DNA of 5,894 nt from Candidatus Sabulitectum sp. (lineage in GTDB: Bacteria; Fermentibacterota; Fermentibacteria; Fermentibacterales; JCC-6): positions 1 through 5,894 of the forward strand of contig JAOZLN010000168.1 in the NCBI GenBank assembly GCA_029934845.1. The letters are read 5' to 3'. The position numbers were made by a program, and so were the translations under genes. Of the stretch, positions 5,882-5,894 are shown in pieces. The notes beneath the pieces were generated by a model, which saw only the letters and a program-made list of their open reading frames with translations, was not told the DNA's origin and searched no databases. Every line of letters begins with the position of its first letter. Within the stretch, counting starts at the first letter, position 1.

Positions 5882-5894
5882 CTGTTGTTTCACC

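Noticed and set aside
1..5894. Defence system, mobile element, CRISPR array or RNA gene
   Set aside because: I see no direct-repeat array, transposase, integrase, toxin-antitoxin pair or tRNA-like structure; nearly every base is explained by seven ordinary protein genes.

Overview
The window reads as chromosomal DNA of a Gram-negative (lipid A-making) bacterium. The evidence is an lpxB fragment, a heptose-bisphosphate phosphatase (gmhB) and a D-Ala-D-Ala ligase. Base composition looks moderate and even, with no island-like stretch. There is no rRNA, tRNA, mobile element, CRISPR array or phage gene. The sequence alone does not let me name a genus; several encoded proteins have the flavour of deltaproteobacterial or uncultured-phylum homologues, but that is inference only.

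Layout. Four genes on the minus strand form one tightly packed operon, read from about 3281 down to base 1: ddl (D-Ala-D-Ala ligase), ltaE (low-specificity L-threonine aldolase), a Gfo/Idh/MocA oxidoreductase, and lpxB (lipid A disaccharide synthase, cut by the window edge). The junctions are 1 bp, 0 bp and a 4-bp ATGA overlap. A 113-bp divergent intergenic region (3259-3371) holds the ddl promoter and two good ribosome binding sites. From it runs a second, plus-strand pair: a GalE-like NAD-dependent sugar epimerase and gmhB, joined by another ATGA overlap. The right end is a minus-strand M42-family metallo-aminopeptidase whose 3' end overlaps the 3' end of gmhB by 11 bp. Its upstream neighbour lies outside the window.

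How the genes fit together. Most serve the cell envelope. Ddl makes the peptidoglycan dipeptide, LpxB makes the lipid A disaccharide, GmhB makes a heptose precursor for the LPS inner core, and the epimerase probably makes a nucleotide sugar for LPS or other glycans. The Gfo/Idh protein, directly ahead of lpxB, resembles the lpx-linked UDP-GlcNAc 3-dehydrogenase type (GnnA-like), which would modify lipid A. LtaE (threonine/glycine metabolism) and the M42 peptidase are probably housekeeping genes.

I found no clear undescribed system. The points most worth a second look are the GnnA-like gene lacking a GnnB partner but following a different PLP enzyme, the substituted UDP-binding R-x-G-E motif in the epimerase, and the lack of a Shine-Dalgarno at lpxB.
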